Part shown: positions 7,656-15,548 of the stretch, piece by piece
Numbering within the stretch: position 1 is the first letter of the stretch
Layout: each line of letters begins with the position of its first letter
Assembly (NCBI GenBank): GCA_964393335.1
Contig: CAYMTN010000127.1
Location: 1 to 15,548 of the forward strand
Length of the DNA: 15,548 nucleotides
Source: CAYMTN01 sp964393335
GTDB taxonomy: Bacteria > Chloroflexota > Anaerolineae > Aggregatilineales > Aggregatilineaceae
Reading direction: 5' to 3'
Notes under the pieces: generated by a model
Database searches by the model: none
Told to the model about the DNA's origin: nothing
The model's input: only the letters and a program-made list of their open reading frames with translations
Position numbers and translations under genes: made by a program

Positions 7656-7667
7656 GCAAGCGCTTGC
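7656..7667. promoter_or_regulatory. Palindromic operator, probable binding site of the LacI-family regulator
   Basis: GCAAGCGCTTGC is a perfect 12-bp palindrome with a central CG, the standard form of LacI-family operators. It ends 20 bp before the regulator ATG and sits in the region shared with the divergent alpha-glucuronidase operon, so it could serve autoregulation and operon control together. The palindrome is seen; the binding partner is inferred from position. Confidence 0.7.
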
Positions 7668-7687
7668 GGGTTGCAACCGTGCCTCAT

Positions 7688-8725
7688 ATGCCCAAAGAAG
7701 ACAAAAAACCAGGGGGAATCCCTACGATCTATGATGTGGCGCGCGAATCGGGCGTGTCGTATACCACCGTCTCACGGGCCTTGAGCGGCTACGAGTTCGT
7801 CAAGCCCAGCACGCGCGAGAAAGTGTTACGCGCGGCCCGCAAGCTGGGTTATGTGCCGAACCAGCAAGCGCGCAGTCTGGCGGGTGGGCGTTCCAACATG
7901 ATCGGCGTGCTGGTGCCGACCTTGAGCAACGGCTACATCAGCGAGATCATTTATGGCATCGATGAGGAACTCTCGAAATCCGGTTATACCATCATCCTGT
8001 ATACCACGCACCGCCATCAAGGCAAGGAATCTACGTATGTGGCGACGATGATCAACGGCGGCGCGGAAGGGCTGCTGCTGGTCGTCCCCCTGATTTCCTC
8101 GTCTTATCTGGATGCGCTGCACCAGCAGGATTTTCCGTATGTGCTGATCGACCAGATGACCGAGACGGAACAATGCCCCAGCGTGACCGCCACAAACCGG
8201 CAGGGTGCCTACGAGGCCACCCAGTATCTGATTGAACTCGGACACCGCCGCATTGGGTTTGTTTCCGGGCTGGCTGGACTCCACAGCGCTACCGAACGGC
8301 TGGCGGGATACGAAGCGGCCCTCTCTGATCACGGAATCCCCCCACGCGACGAACTCATCATTGGCGGCGATTTCCTGGTCCAGGGCGGCCACCTGGCAAC
8401 GCAGACACTGCTCTCGCTCCCGGAACCGCCAACCGCCATTTTCGCGGCCAATGACATGTCCGCCTTTGGTGCCCTGGAAGCGATCCGGCAGCGTGGCTTG
8501 CAGGTCCCTGACGATATCTCCGTGATCGGCTTCGACGATATCCCGCACGCCTCCCTGGTCTATCCCAAGCTGACGACGGTGCACCAGCCTCTCACAGAGA
8601 TCGGACGCGAAGCCGCGATCATGCTCCTGAAATGCATCGAAGACGTGGATTACAGGCCGCCGCAGGTCATCCTGCCGACACGTCTCATTTTCCGCGATTC
8701 ATGTGGCCCGCCCCGGCAATGGTGA
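7688..8725 (+). CDS. LacI-family transcriptional regulator of the xylan/glucuronate genes
   Basis: The 345-residue protein has a helix-turn-helix (TIYDVARESGVSYTTVSRAL, residues 13-32), the hinge-helix region NQQARSLAGGR (58-68) and a full periplasmic-binding-protein-like sensor domain (IGVLVPTLS near 72 to the end). ATG 7688-7690 is preferred over a TTG at 7664, which overlaps the palindromic operator. No clear Shine-Dalgarno precedes either. The gene is divergent from aguA and convergent with the GH3 gene, the only plus-strand gene in the window. LacI relatives normally repress and release DNA on binding a sugar; an aldouronate, xylo-oligosaccharide or uronate ligand is the natural guess. 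Family certain, effector unknown. Confidence 0.93.
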   Translation: MPKEDKKPGGIPTIYDVARESGVSYTTVSRALSGYEFVKPSTREKVLRAARKLGYVPNQQARSLAGGRSNMIGVLVPTLSNGYISEIIYGIDEELSKSGYTIILYTTHRHQGKESTYVATMINGGAEGLLLVVPLISSSYLDALHQQDFPYVLIDQMTETEQCPSVTATNRQGAYEATQYLIELGHRRIGFVSGLAGLHSATERLAGYEAALSDHGIPPRDELIIGGDFLVQGGHLATQTLLSLPEPPTAIFAANDMSAFGALEAIRQRGLQVPDDISVIGFDDIPHASLVYPKLTTVHQPLTEIGREAAIMLLKCIEDVDYRPPQVILPTRLIFRDSCGPPRQW

Positions 8726-8735
8726 CGCCCGCGCG

Positions 8736-10907
8736 TTACAACGGGAGCGCCACCCGTTCGCCCACAAGTTCGATCTGGCCTGTCAGCACGTCTGGATCGT
8801 GATCGCCTGGCTGGTGACCGCCAACCGAAATCTCAAACATCCCTGGCTCGATCAGGCGCTGTCCCGCATCGGTAATCAGCGAGAACTGCTCGCATTGCAG
8901 CGTAAAGCGCACGGTCTGCGCCGCGCCCGGCTGCAGATGGATGCGGGCAAACCCGGCCAATTGGCGCAGCGGGACCAGGGCCGACGCTTCGACATCGCGC
9001 AAATAAAGCTGGACGATCTCGTCCCCGGCGCACCCGCCGGTGTTTTTGACGGTGGCGGCTATCTCGACGGGCTGGCCTGCCTGCGGCTGTTGCGGCGTGA
9101 TTTGCAGGTCGCTGTAGGCGAACTGCGTGTAACTCAGCCCATGCCCAAAGGGATACAGCGCCTCGCCCGTGAAAAAGCGGTACGTGCGGCCCTTCGCCAT
9201 GTCGTAATCTGTGAACGGCGGCAGGTGGTCCACCGACTTATAAAACGTGACCGGCAGCCGCCCGGCAGGGTTATAATCCCCGAACAATACGTCGGCGAGC
9301 GCCGTACCGCCCGCCTGGCCCGGATACCACGCTTCGATGATGGCAGGGATGTGCTGGTCCGCCCAATTGATCGAAATGGGGCTGCCATTCATCAGCACCA
9401 GCACGACCGGTTTGCCGGCGGCGTGAATCGCCTTCAGCAGGTCCTCCTGCACGACCGGCAGGTCGAGTCCCTCGCGATCCGCCAGGCTTTTCCCATTCTC
9501 GACGCCTTCGCGCTGGTTCTCTTCGCCTTCGAGCGCCTGTGACAGGCCCATCACCATGACCACGACATCGGCCCGGCGTGCGACGGCGACCGCCGATGCG
9601 ATCTGCTCGTTATAGTTGCGCCCGGCGATTTCGTGAATCTTGGTCGTGATGTTGCAGCCTCTGGCAAATAACACGTCGATACCCGGCTCGACCTTCTTAC
9701 GGATACCGGCCAGGGGCGTCACCGGCTGCGCGGGGATGCCGTTATAGTTGCCCAGCAGCACCTCCACCGAGTCAGCGTTGGGGCCGATGATAGCGAGCGT
9801 TTTGATCCGCGACCGGTCCAGGGGCAGCAGGCCATCATTTTTGAGCAGCACCATCGACTCGCGGGCGATCCGCAGCGCAAGCTGGCGATGCGCAGGGCTG
9901 TCGTTCACTTCGTACGGAATCTGCGCGTAGGGCACGCATTCCGGCGGATCGAACATGCCCAATTTGAAACGCGCCATGAACAACTGCTTGACGGCGCGAT
10001 CAATCGTCGCTTCGTCGATCAGGCCCTGTTCGACCGCTCCGACCAGCATCTGATAAACGCCGCCGCAGTTCAATTCGCAGCCCGCTTTGACGGCGCGGGC
10101 GGCGGCTTCTTCCCCGGTTTCGACAACCTTGTGATGCAGGAAAATGTCGCCGATGGCACCGCAGTCGGACACCACGTAACCCTCGAAGCCCCACTCGTCA
10201 CGCAAAATGTCTTGTAGCAGCAGCGTGCTCGACGAACACGGCTCACCTCGGAAGCGCTGGTAGGCGCTCATCACCGACGCCGCGCCGCCCTCCTGAACCG
10301 TCGCCTTGAACGCCGGGAGGTACGTATCGCGCAGGTCGCGCTCGCTCACGTCGACGTCGAAATGGTGCCGGTCGTGTTCCGGCCCGCTGTGCACGGCGTA
10401 ATGTTTGGGCGTGGCGACGGTTTTCAGGTATTTCGGATCGTCGCCCTGCAAGCCCTTCACAAATGCGACTCCCAGCCGCGCCGTCAGGTACGGGCATTCG
10501 CCGTATGTTTCCTGGCTGCGTCCCCAGCGCGGATCGCGGAAAATGTTGACGTTGGGCGTCCAAAACGTCAGGCCGTGATACTGCTCGTGAAAATCCTCGC
10601 GCATGGCCTGGTGGTGTTTGGCGCGGCCTTCGTCCGAGATCGCGATGGCGGCCTCGTGAATCAGATCGACGTTCCAGGTGGCGGCCATGCCGATTGCTTG
10701 TGGGAAGACGGTGGCGATCCCAGCGCGGGCGACACCATGCAAACATTCATTCCACCAGTTATAGGCGGGGATGCCGAGGCGCTCAATCGCCGGGGCGGCG
10801 TGCACCATCTGGGAGATTTTTTCCTCCAGTGTCAGGCGGCCTACCAGATCGTCGACACGGTTCTCAAATGATAAATCGGGATTTTTGTACGCAGGTTGAT
10901 CAGGCAT
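8736..10907 (-). CDS. GH3 glycoside hydrolase, probable beta-xylosidase (cytoplasmic)
   Basis: The 723-residue protein has the GH3 order: (alpha/beta)8 domain, alpha/beta sandwich, then a C-terminal fibronectin-III-like domain. The N-terminal signature around YNWWNECLHGVA (49-60) and the nucleophile D248 in VVSDCGAI resemble the GH3 beta-xylosidase/arabinofuranosidase branch rather than SDW-type beta-glucosidases. K168-H169 (PKHYA) is conserved. The acid/base Glu probably lies in LEGEE (459-463). ATG 10905-10907 is chosen because GGAG stands 7 bases before it (complement of 10915-10918). An upstream ATG at 11018 would add 37 residues but has no ribosome site. No signal peptide is present with the chosen start, so it would act on imported xylo-oligosaccharides. 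Beta-glucosidase is an alternative. Confidence 0.9.
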   Translation of the reverse strand: MPDQPAYKNPDLSFENRVDDLVGRLTLEEKISQMVHAAPAIERLGIPAYNWWNECLHGVARAGIATVFPQAIGMAATWNVDLIHEAAIAISDEGRAKHHQAMREDFHEQYHGLTFWTPNVNIFRDPRWGRSQETYGECPYLTARLGVAFVKGLQGDDPKYLKTVATPKHYAVHSGPEHDRHHFDVDVSERDLRDTYLPAFKATVQEGGAASVMSAYQRFRGEPCSSSTLLLQDILRDEWGFEGYVVSDCGAIGDIFLHHKVVETGEEAAARAVKAGCELNCGGVYQMLVGAVEQGLIDEATIDRAVKQLFMARFKLGMFDPPECVPYAQIPYEVNDSPAHRQLALRIARESMVLLKNDGLLPLDRSRIKTLAIIGPNADSVEVLLGNYNGIPAQPVTPLAGIRKKVEPGIDVLFARGCNITTKIHEIAGRNYNEQIASAVAVARRADVVVMVMGLSQALEGEENQREGVENGKSLADREGLDLPVVQEDLLKAIHAAGKPVVLVLMNGSPISINWADQHIPAIIEAWYPGQAGGTALADVLFGDYNPAGRLPVTFYKSVDHLPPFTDYDMAKGRTYRFFTGEALYPFGHGLSYTQFAYSDLQITPQQPQAGQPVEIAATVKNTGGCAGDEIVQLYLRDVEASALVPLRQLAGFARIHLQPGAAQTVRFTLQCEQFSLITDAGQRLIEPGMFEISVGGHQPGDHDPDVLTGQIELVGERVALPL

Positions 10908-10949
10908 CGGGACACTCCACAGGGTGTTCATGGAAAACCAAAATAGAAT

Positions 10950-10998
10950 CCGGATGATAGATTTCGTAGCGGCGTTTGCTGCGCCCTGGACCATCCGG
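10950..10998. other. Spaced inverted repeat upstream of the GH3 gene
   Basis: CCGGATG (10950-10956) and CATCCGG (10992-10998) form a perfect 7-bp inverted repeat 35 bp apart. The left arm overlaps an 8-bp palindrome ATCCGGAT (10948-10955). It lies in the 5' leader of the GH3 gene and could be a protein site or an RNA stem. It does not resemble the palindrome at 7656. Function unknown. Confidence 0.3.
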
Positions 10999-11021
10999 GT
11001 TTGTTCCAATTCCTCCATCAG

Positions 11022-11189
11022 TCAGGCAAAACAAATGGCGCAACATGAACCATCCAGGAAAGCACAGGCGGCAGCGCTCGCCTGGTGATGGTTGATCAGG
11101 CTGTCGATATTCACCGGCTTATCGACGCGGCAGTGGATGAATCCCACCCCTCTGCAAACGGTCGATGGTAACGCGTCACGCCTGTACAT
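11022..11189 (-). CDS. Speculative 55-residue cysteine-rich small ORF after the radical SAM gene
   Basis: Reading from ATG 11187-11189, which overlaps the last 14 bases of the radical SAM gene, gives 55 residues. The tail ends A-C-A-F-L-D-G-S-C-C-A-I-C-F-A, with four of the last fourteen residues being Cys. GGAGG abuts the ATG with no spacer, which is poor for initiation, and an in-frame longer version starts inside the radical SAM gene (11273). A Cys-rich peptide just after a radical SAM gene would fit a modified-peptide precursor, but the ORF also overlaps a hairpin and may be chance. Reported as a candidate only; function unrecognised. Confidence 0.15.
   Translation of the reverse strand: MYRRDALPSTVCRGVGFIHCRVDKPVNIDSLINHHQASAAACAFLDGSCCAICFA
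11048..11093. other. Imperfect long hairpin between the radical SAM and GH3 genes
   Basis: AACCATC-CAGG (11048-11058) pairs with CCTG-GT-GATGGTT (11081-11093) with a two-base bulge. An alternative inner stem CAGGCG (11065-11070) with CGCCTG (11079-11084) uses the same CCTG, so the two folds exclude each other. No T-run follows on either strand, so a simple terminator is unlikely. It may be an mRNA processing or attenuation element. Confidence 0.35.
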
Positions 11190-12948
11190 CCTCCGGTACC
11201 AGCCAGGGTGGCAGCGGCGCGTGTTGTTCCTTGAGATGGCAGGCGTAGAGAAAACGATACACGTCATTGGCATAATACTGCGGGTACGATTTATCCGGCA
11301 GCGTGTCCATGAACCGCTCCATGATCAGGTCCGCCATGTTCGCATCCAGACCGTCCTCGACCTCGTAGTCGAAGTAGATCGCCAGGTCTTTATCCGGCTC
11401 CTCGATGACGCGTTTGACCTTGTACGTGGCGGGGAAACGGTGCGCCGGTGAATCGCGCTCCATCAAAAATGTACCCAATGCCGCCGAATGGATGAACTGT
11501 TTGTGATCGTAGAGGAAATTGACCGTGTCCTGCGCGTTCTCTAACGTCTCACCGGGAAAACCAAAGAAGAAGAAAGCATGGTTCCAGATGCCTGCTTCGC
11601 TGCTTTCATGCAGAATGCGCTGCATGTGTTCGAGTTCGGTGCCTTTGACCATAAACTCGATGACGGCCTCCGAGGCGCTTTCCAGGCCGAACAAGATCAT
11701 GCTGCACCCGCCGCTCTCCATGTTTTGCAGCAGGTCGCCGGAGATGACTTTTTCGAAGCGCACGCAGCCGCCCCAGCGGACCGGCTGGCCCGCCTCTTCG
11801 AGAATGGGCGACAGGTTGCGCAGATTACGCGGTGTAATGGCTTCGTCGGCGAAAAAGATGTAACGCGCGTCGTATGTCTGTCGCAGCGCCATGATCTGGC
11901 TGGCAAGCTGCTCGGCCTTGAGCTGGCTGAACGCTTCCGGTTCGCCGTAACCCACGTTGCAGAACGCGCATTTGCCATAGTAGCAGCCCCGCGCCGTGAG
12001 CAGGGGCAGCACCAGCCGGGGAGCCAGGTAACGATCCAGCGGCAGCCCGTCAAAATCCGGCAGCGGCATATCCTTGATCTTTTCCTGCGGCTTCCGATCG
12101 TTGACCCGGATCGTGTCGCCATCCCGGTAAATCAGGTTGGGGATGTGTGACAGCTCATGATCTCCGGCCACCGCCTCGACCAGTTGCAGCAAAGGCACCT
12201 CGCCGTCGAAGACCACCGCGCTGTTGAACAGGGTGAAGAGTTCGGGCACGCGCGGCAGTTGCTCGCGCAGCATGCTGATATGCGGCCCGCCCACCGTGAC
12301 GTGACAATCCAGGCCAGCTTCTTCTTTGATCAGGTAACCGAGCGTCATCCCGGCCAGCATCTGGGGCATGGACGGGATCGAGATGCCGACCACGTCCGGT
12401 TGTTCGCGCTTGATATCCTCTAAAATGCCGCGCCGGTATATATCAAGAAAAATGTTGTGATCCGGGTCCCGGACGCCGGTCAGCAGACTCGCGCTGCTAT
12501 CGACCGCGTGGGCTGAGATGTAACTTTGCAGGTGCAGCGAGGCCGGGTAATAGGGCAGCGACGCGATTTCCAGACAGCGAATGACGACCTCGAACGCTTC
12601 CAGGCTGGTTGGGCCATCGAAAAACGCCTCGCTGCGGATCACGTTTTTGGCTTTTTCCACGTCGACGGCCAGGCGCGGCCCTGTGTGTAGCGCCCACGTA
12701 AGCTGCTCGTGTGAGGGATGGGTGTTTTTGGGCGGTCTACGGGTGATTTTCGGCCCGTAGTCGTGGCGCAGGCGGGCGATAGCGTCTTGCATGTAGCGGC
12801 GCGTCAGGATTTCGTCGAAGACTTCCGCGTTCAAATCACGCTGGATGACGTCGACGCCATGCATGCGCAGGTACGCCGCGAGTGTCGGCAGCGAAAGATG
12901 CGGCATGCTCGGCGTCCAGTTTGGAGGGAAAAGCAGCATCACTTTCAT
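11176..12948 (-). CDS. B12-binding-domain radical SAM protein of unknown substrate
   Basis: The 590-residue protein begins MKVMLLFPPNW, typical of the N-terminal cobalamin-binding-type domain of large radical SAM proteins. The Rossmann half continues around VVGISIPSMPQ (186-196) and TVGGPHIS (218-225). The DxHxxG base-off motif is not evident. The radical SAM barrel carries C322, C327 and C330 in GCYYGKCAFC, giving CX4CX2C rather than CX3CX2C. The SAM-binding glycine region may be the LFGLESASE segment near 430. It starts 75 bp after oppF and could be co-transcribed with the transporter; the Shine-Dalgarno is weak. Such proteins methylate, rearrange or modify unreactive carbons. Here it may act on a sugar or peptide, or belong to an unrelated pathway. 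Family secure, role unknown. Confidence 0.88.
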   Translation of the reverse strand: MKVMLLFPPNWTPSMPHLSLPTLAAYLRMHGVDVIQRDLNAEVFDEILTRRYMQDAIARLRHDYGPKITRRPPKNTHPSHEQLTWALHTGPRLAVDVEKAKNVIRSEAFFDGPTSLEAFEVVIRCLEIASLPYYPASLHLQSYISAHAVDSSASLLTGVRDPDHNIFLDIYRRGILEDIKREQPDVVGISIPSMPQMLAGMTLGYLIKEEAGLDCHVTVGGPHISMLREQLPRVPELFTLFNSAVVFDGEVPLLQLVEAVAGDHELSHIPNLIYRDGDTIRVNDRKPQEKIKDMPLPDFDGLPLDRYLAPRLVLPLLTARGCYYGKCAFCNVGYGEPEAFSQLKAEQLASQIMALRQTYDARYIFFADEAITPRNLRNLSPILEEAGQPVRWGGCVRFEKVISGDLLQNMESGGCSMILFGLESASEAVIEFMVKGTELEHMQRILHESSEAGIWNHAFFFFGFPGETLENAQDTVNFLYDHKQFIHSAALGTFLMERDSPAHRFPATYKVKRVIEEPDKDLAIYFDYEVEDGLDANMADLIMERFMDTLPDKSYPQYYANDVYRFLYACHLKEQHAPLPPWLVPEDVQA

Positions 12949-13023
12949 TCGATTATCCCGAGTCAGCTATGTAGGCATCAATGAGAATGGGACGTACCAG
13001 CGATCGCATCACAGAACCTTGTC

Positions 13024-14036
13024 CTAAACCCCAAGTGTCAGGCTTTCCGCAAAGTGGCACGCCGACCAGTGGTCCGGCTGTACTTCGCGCAGCGGCGGCG
13101 CTTCAGCCTTGCAGCGGTCTTGAACGTACTGGCAGCGCGGGTGAAAATAGCAGCCGCTGGGTGGATTGGCCGGGTCCGCCACTTCGCCTTTCACTGACAC
13201 GCGTTTGCGCTTGGCTCTGGGGTCCGGCGCTGGCGCGGCGGATAACAGCGCTTCGGTATACGGGTGTTGAATACTGTTGAAGAGTTCCTCAGTATCGGCG
13301 ATTTCGACGATCTTGCCCACGTACATCACGGCCACGCGGTCGCTGAGGTGGCGCACGACGCTTAAATCGTGCGAGATGAACAGGTACGTGAGGTTGAATT
13401 GAGATTGCAGATCTTGCAGCAGGTTCAAAATCTGCGCCTGGATCGAAACGTCGAGCGCCGAGACGGGTTCGTCGCAGATGATCATCTGCGGGTTGAGCGC
13501 CAGGGCCCGCGCGACGCCGATCCGCTGGCGCTGCCCGCCGCTGAAGGCGTGCGGATAACGCGACATGTATTCCGGGCGCAACCCGACCAGTCGCAGCAGC
13601 TCGGCCACCCGGTCGCGCAGGGCGGACCCTTTTTCCACGTGGTAATTACGCAGCGGCTCGCCGACGATCTGCTCCAACGTCATACGCGGGTTCAGCGACG
13701 AATACGGGTCCTGGAAAATGAGCTGGATATTGTGCCAGATGCCGCGCAGTTCGTCACGGTCCAACGTGGCCAGATCGACTTCGCCCTGGTCGACGTCTTG
13801 AAAAATAACCTGGCCCGCTGTAGGCGTTTCAGCCCGCAAGATCACCCGGCCCGTCGTCGTTTTGCCGCACCCGCTTTCACCCACCAGCCCCAGCACTTCA
13901 CCGCGCCCGATGGAAAAACTCACGCCATCGACGGCTCTCACATAATTGACGATTCCCTTGCGGAGAATGCCCCGCTTATAAATGGGAAAATACTTTTTCA
14001 GATCAACCACCCGCAGCAGCGTATCGTTGTGCGTCG

Positions 14037-14040
<4 letters not shown>
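13024..14040 (-). CDS. oppF: Oligopeptide/oligosaccharide-type ABC transporter ATP-binding protein (OppF/DppF)
   Basis: The 338-residue ATPase has Walker A GESGCGKT (54-61), Q-loop Q110, signature FSGGQRQR (166-173), Walker B MIICDEP (186-192) and switch H224 in ISHDLS. The C-terminal extension holds C297, C303, C310 and C328, the four-Cys pattern that binds a [4Fe-4S] cluster in structurally studied Opp/Dpp ATPases. The ATG overlaps the oppD stop by 4 bp (ATGA), with GGAG 8 bases before it, so translation is coupled. It pairs with OppD to drive uptake. In Thermotoga and relatives, Opp-type transporters next to alpha-glucuronidase carry xylo-oligosaccharides rather than peptides; context favours that here. 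Confidence 0.95.
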
Positions 14041-15059
<1,019 letters not shown>

Positions 15060-15071
15060 CGATGTTGGCTC

Positions 15072-15548
15072 CTAACGATTGAACGGATCGGCGGCGTCGC
15101 GCAGGCCGTCGCCCAGGAAATTGAACGCCAGTACCGCGATCACGACAGCCGCGCCGGGCAGCAACAACCAGGCGGCCAGCGCTACGGTCCGAATATTCTG
15201 AGCTTCTTGCAGCAGCACGCCCCAGCTAATGACCGGTTGGCGCAGCCCCAGCCCCAGGAAACTGAGTCCCGTTTCGGCCAGGATGATGCCCGGAATGGAG
15301 AGCGTGAGCGACGCGATAATATGGCTGGTGAACGAGGGCACCATGTGGCGCAAAATGATGCGCAGATCGCTGGCCCCACACAACCGCGCCGACAGCACAA
15401 AATCTTCGGTGCGCAGCGCCAGAAAACGCCCCCGCACCTGCCGCGCCAGACCCGTCCAGCCAATGATGGATAGGATGATCGTGATGCCGAAGTAGCGCCG
15501 TTCCTGTGACCAGTCGGATGGCAGCGCCGCACTGAGCGCCATCCACAA
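15072..15548 (-). CDS. oppC: ABC transporter permease, C-terminal part (OppC/DppC type)
   Basis: The last 158 residues of an inner-membrane permease are present; the start lies beyond the right edge. Hydrophobic helices are visible near YFGITIILSIIGWTGLA, SHIIASLTLSIPGIILAE and AAWLLLPGAAVVIAVLAF. The EAA loop contacting the ATPases is at SARLCGASDLRIILRHMVP. The ending NFLGDGLRDAADPFNR is characteristic of DppC/OppC. The stop is 12 bp before oppD, so it is the same operon. Family members are usually near 280-300 residues, so roughly 120-140 residues are missing. OppB and the binding protein are expected further right. Confidence 0.93.
   Translation of the reverse strand: MWMALSAALPSDWSQERRYFGITIILSIIGWTGLARQVRGRFLALRTEDFVLSARLCGASDLRIILRHMVPSFTSHIIASLTLSIPGIILAETGLSFLGLGLRQPVISWGVLLQEAQNIRTVALAAWLLLPGAAVVIAVLAFNFLGDGLRDAADPFNR

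Noticed and set aside
7664..7666. TTG start for the LacI-type regulator
   Set aside because: It would begin inside the palindromic operator and add 8 unconserved residues; ATG 7688 is the natural start.
7826..8584. 252-residue minus-strand frame opposite the LacI regulator
   Set aside because: The regulator frame has a textbook helix-turn-helix; the opposite frame is an unstructured shadow.
11016..11018. Upstream ATG giving a 760-residue GH3 protein
   Set aside because: No Shine-Dalgarno, and the extra residues do not resemble the family; ATG 10905-10907 has GGAG at ideal spacing.
12949..12966. GATAAT close upstream of the radical SAM ATG as a -10 box
   Set aside because: It ends three bases before the ATG, so transcription would start inside the coding region; the TTGATG partner is weak.

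Overview
The window looks like bacterial accessory-metabolism DNA of fairly high GC content. It appears to be one locus for breakdown of glucuronoxylan (xylan with 4-O-methyl-glucuronate side chains). No rRNA, tRNA, CRISPR array or insertion sequence was seen. The protein styles (LacI regulator, large B12/radical SAM protein, URO-D-like protein beside sugar oxidoreductases) are reminiscent of Chloroflexota (Anaerolineae-type) genomes. That taxonomic guess is an inference and only moderately secure. The left edge starts inside a near-duplicate of the end of uxuA, and the right edge cuts a permease gene.

Layout. From 7514 down to 109 a minus-strand run of six genes is probably one operon: GH67 alpha-glucuronidase, Gfo/Idh/MocA oxidoreductase, sugar isomerase/epimerase TIM barrel, URO-D-like protein, SDR oxidoreductase, and mannonate dehydratase (uxuA). 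A divergent LacI-family regulator (7688-8725, plus) shares a 173-bp control region with it. This region contains a perfect 12-bp LacI-type palindrome and a hairpin followed by eight T's. The regulator converges tail-to-tail, with 10 bp between, on a GH3 beta-xylosidase-type gene (minus, 8736-10907). Further right, all minus, are a B12-binding radical SAM protein with non-standard cysteine spacing (11176-12948), oppF and oppD ATPases (4-bp overlap), and the end of an oppC-type permease. The oppA/oppB partners presumably lie beyond the right edge.

How it works together (inference from families). The Opp-type transporter imports aldouronates or xylo-oligosaccharides. Cytoplasmic GH67 and GH3 enzymes, neither with a signal peptide, remove (methyl)glucuronate and xylose. 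The SDR (fructuronate reductase role) and UxuA carry the uronate towards 2-keto-3-deoxygluconate. A uronate isomerase (UxaC) and KDG kinase/aldolase are not in the window. The Gfo/Idh, isomerase and URO-D-like genes have no place in the textbook pathway. Together with the radical SAM gene they are the most interesting part: they might deal with the 4-O-methyl group or replace the missing isomerase.

The first 186 bases hold two head-to-tail copies (92 and 94 bp) of the last 25 codons of uxuA. They differ only at synonymous positions plus one dinucleotide deletion. This is either a real duplication with a second allele or a strain-variant assembly junction.
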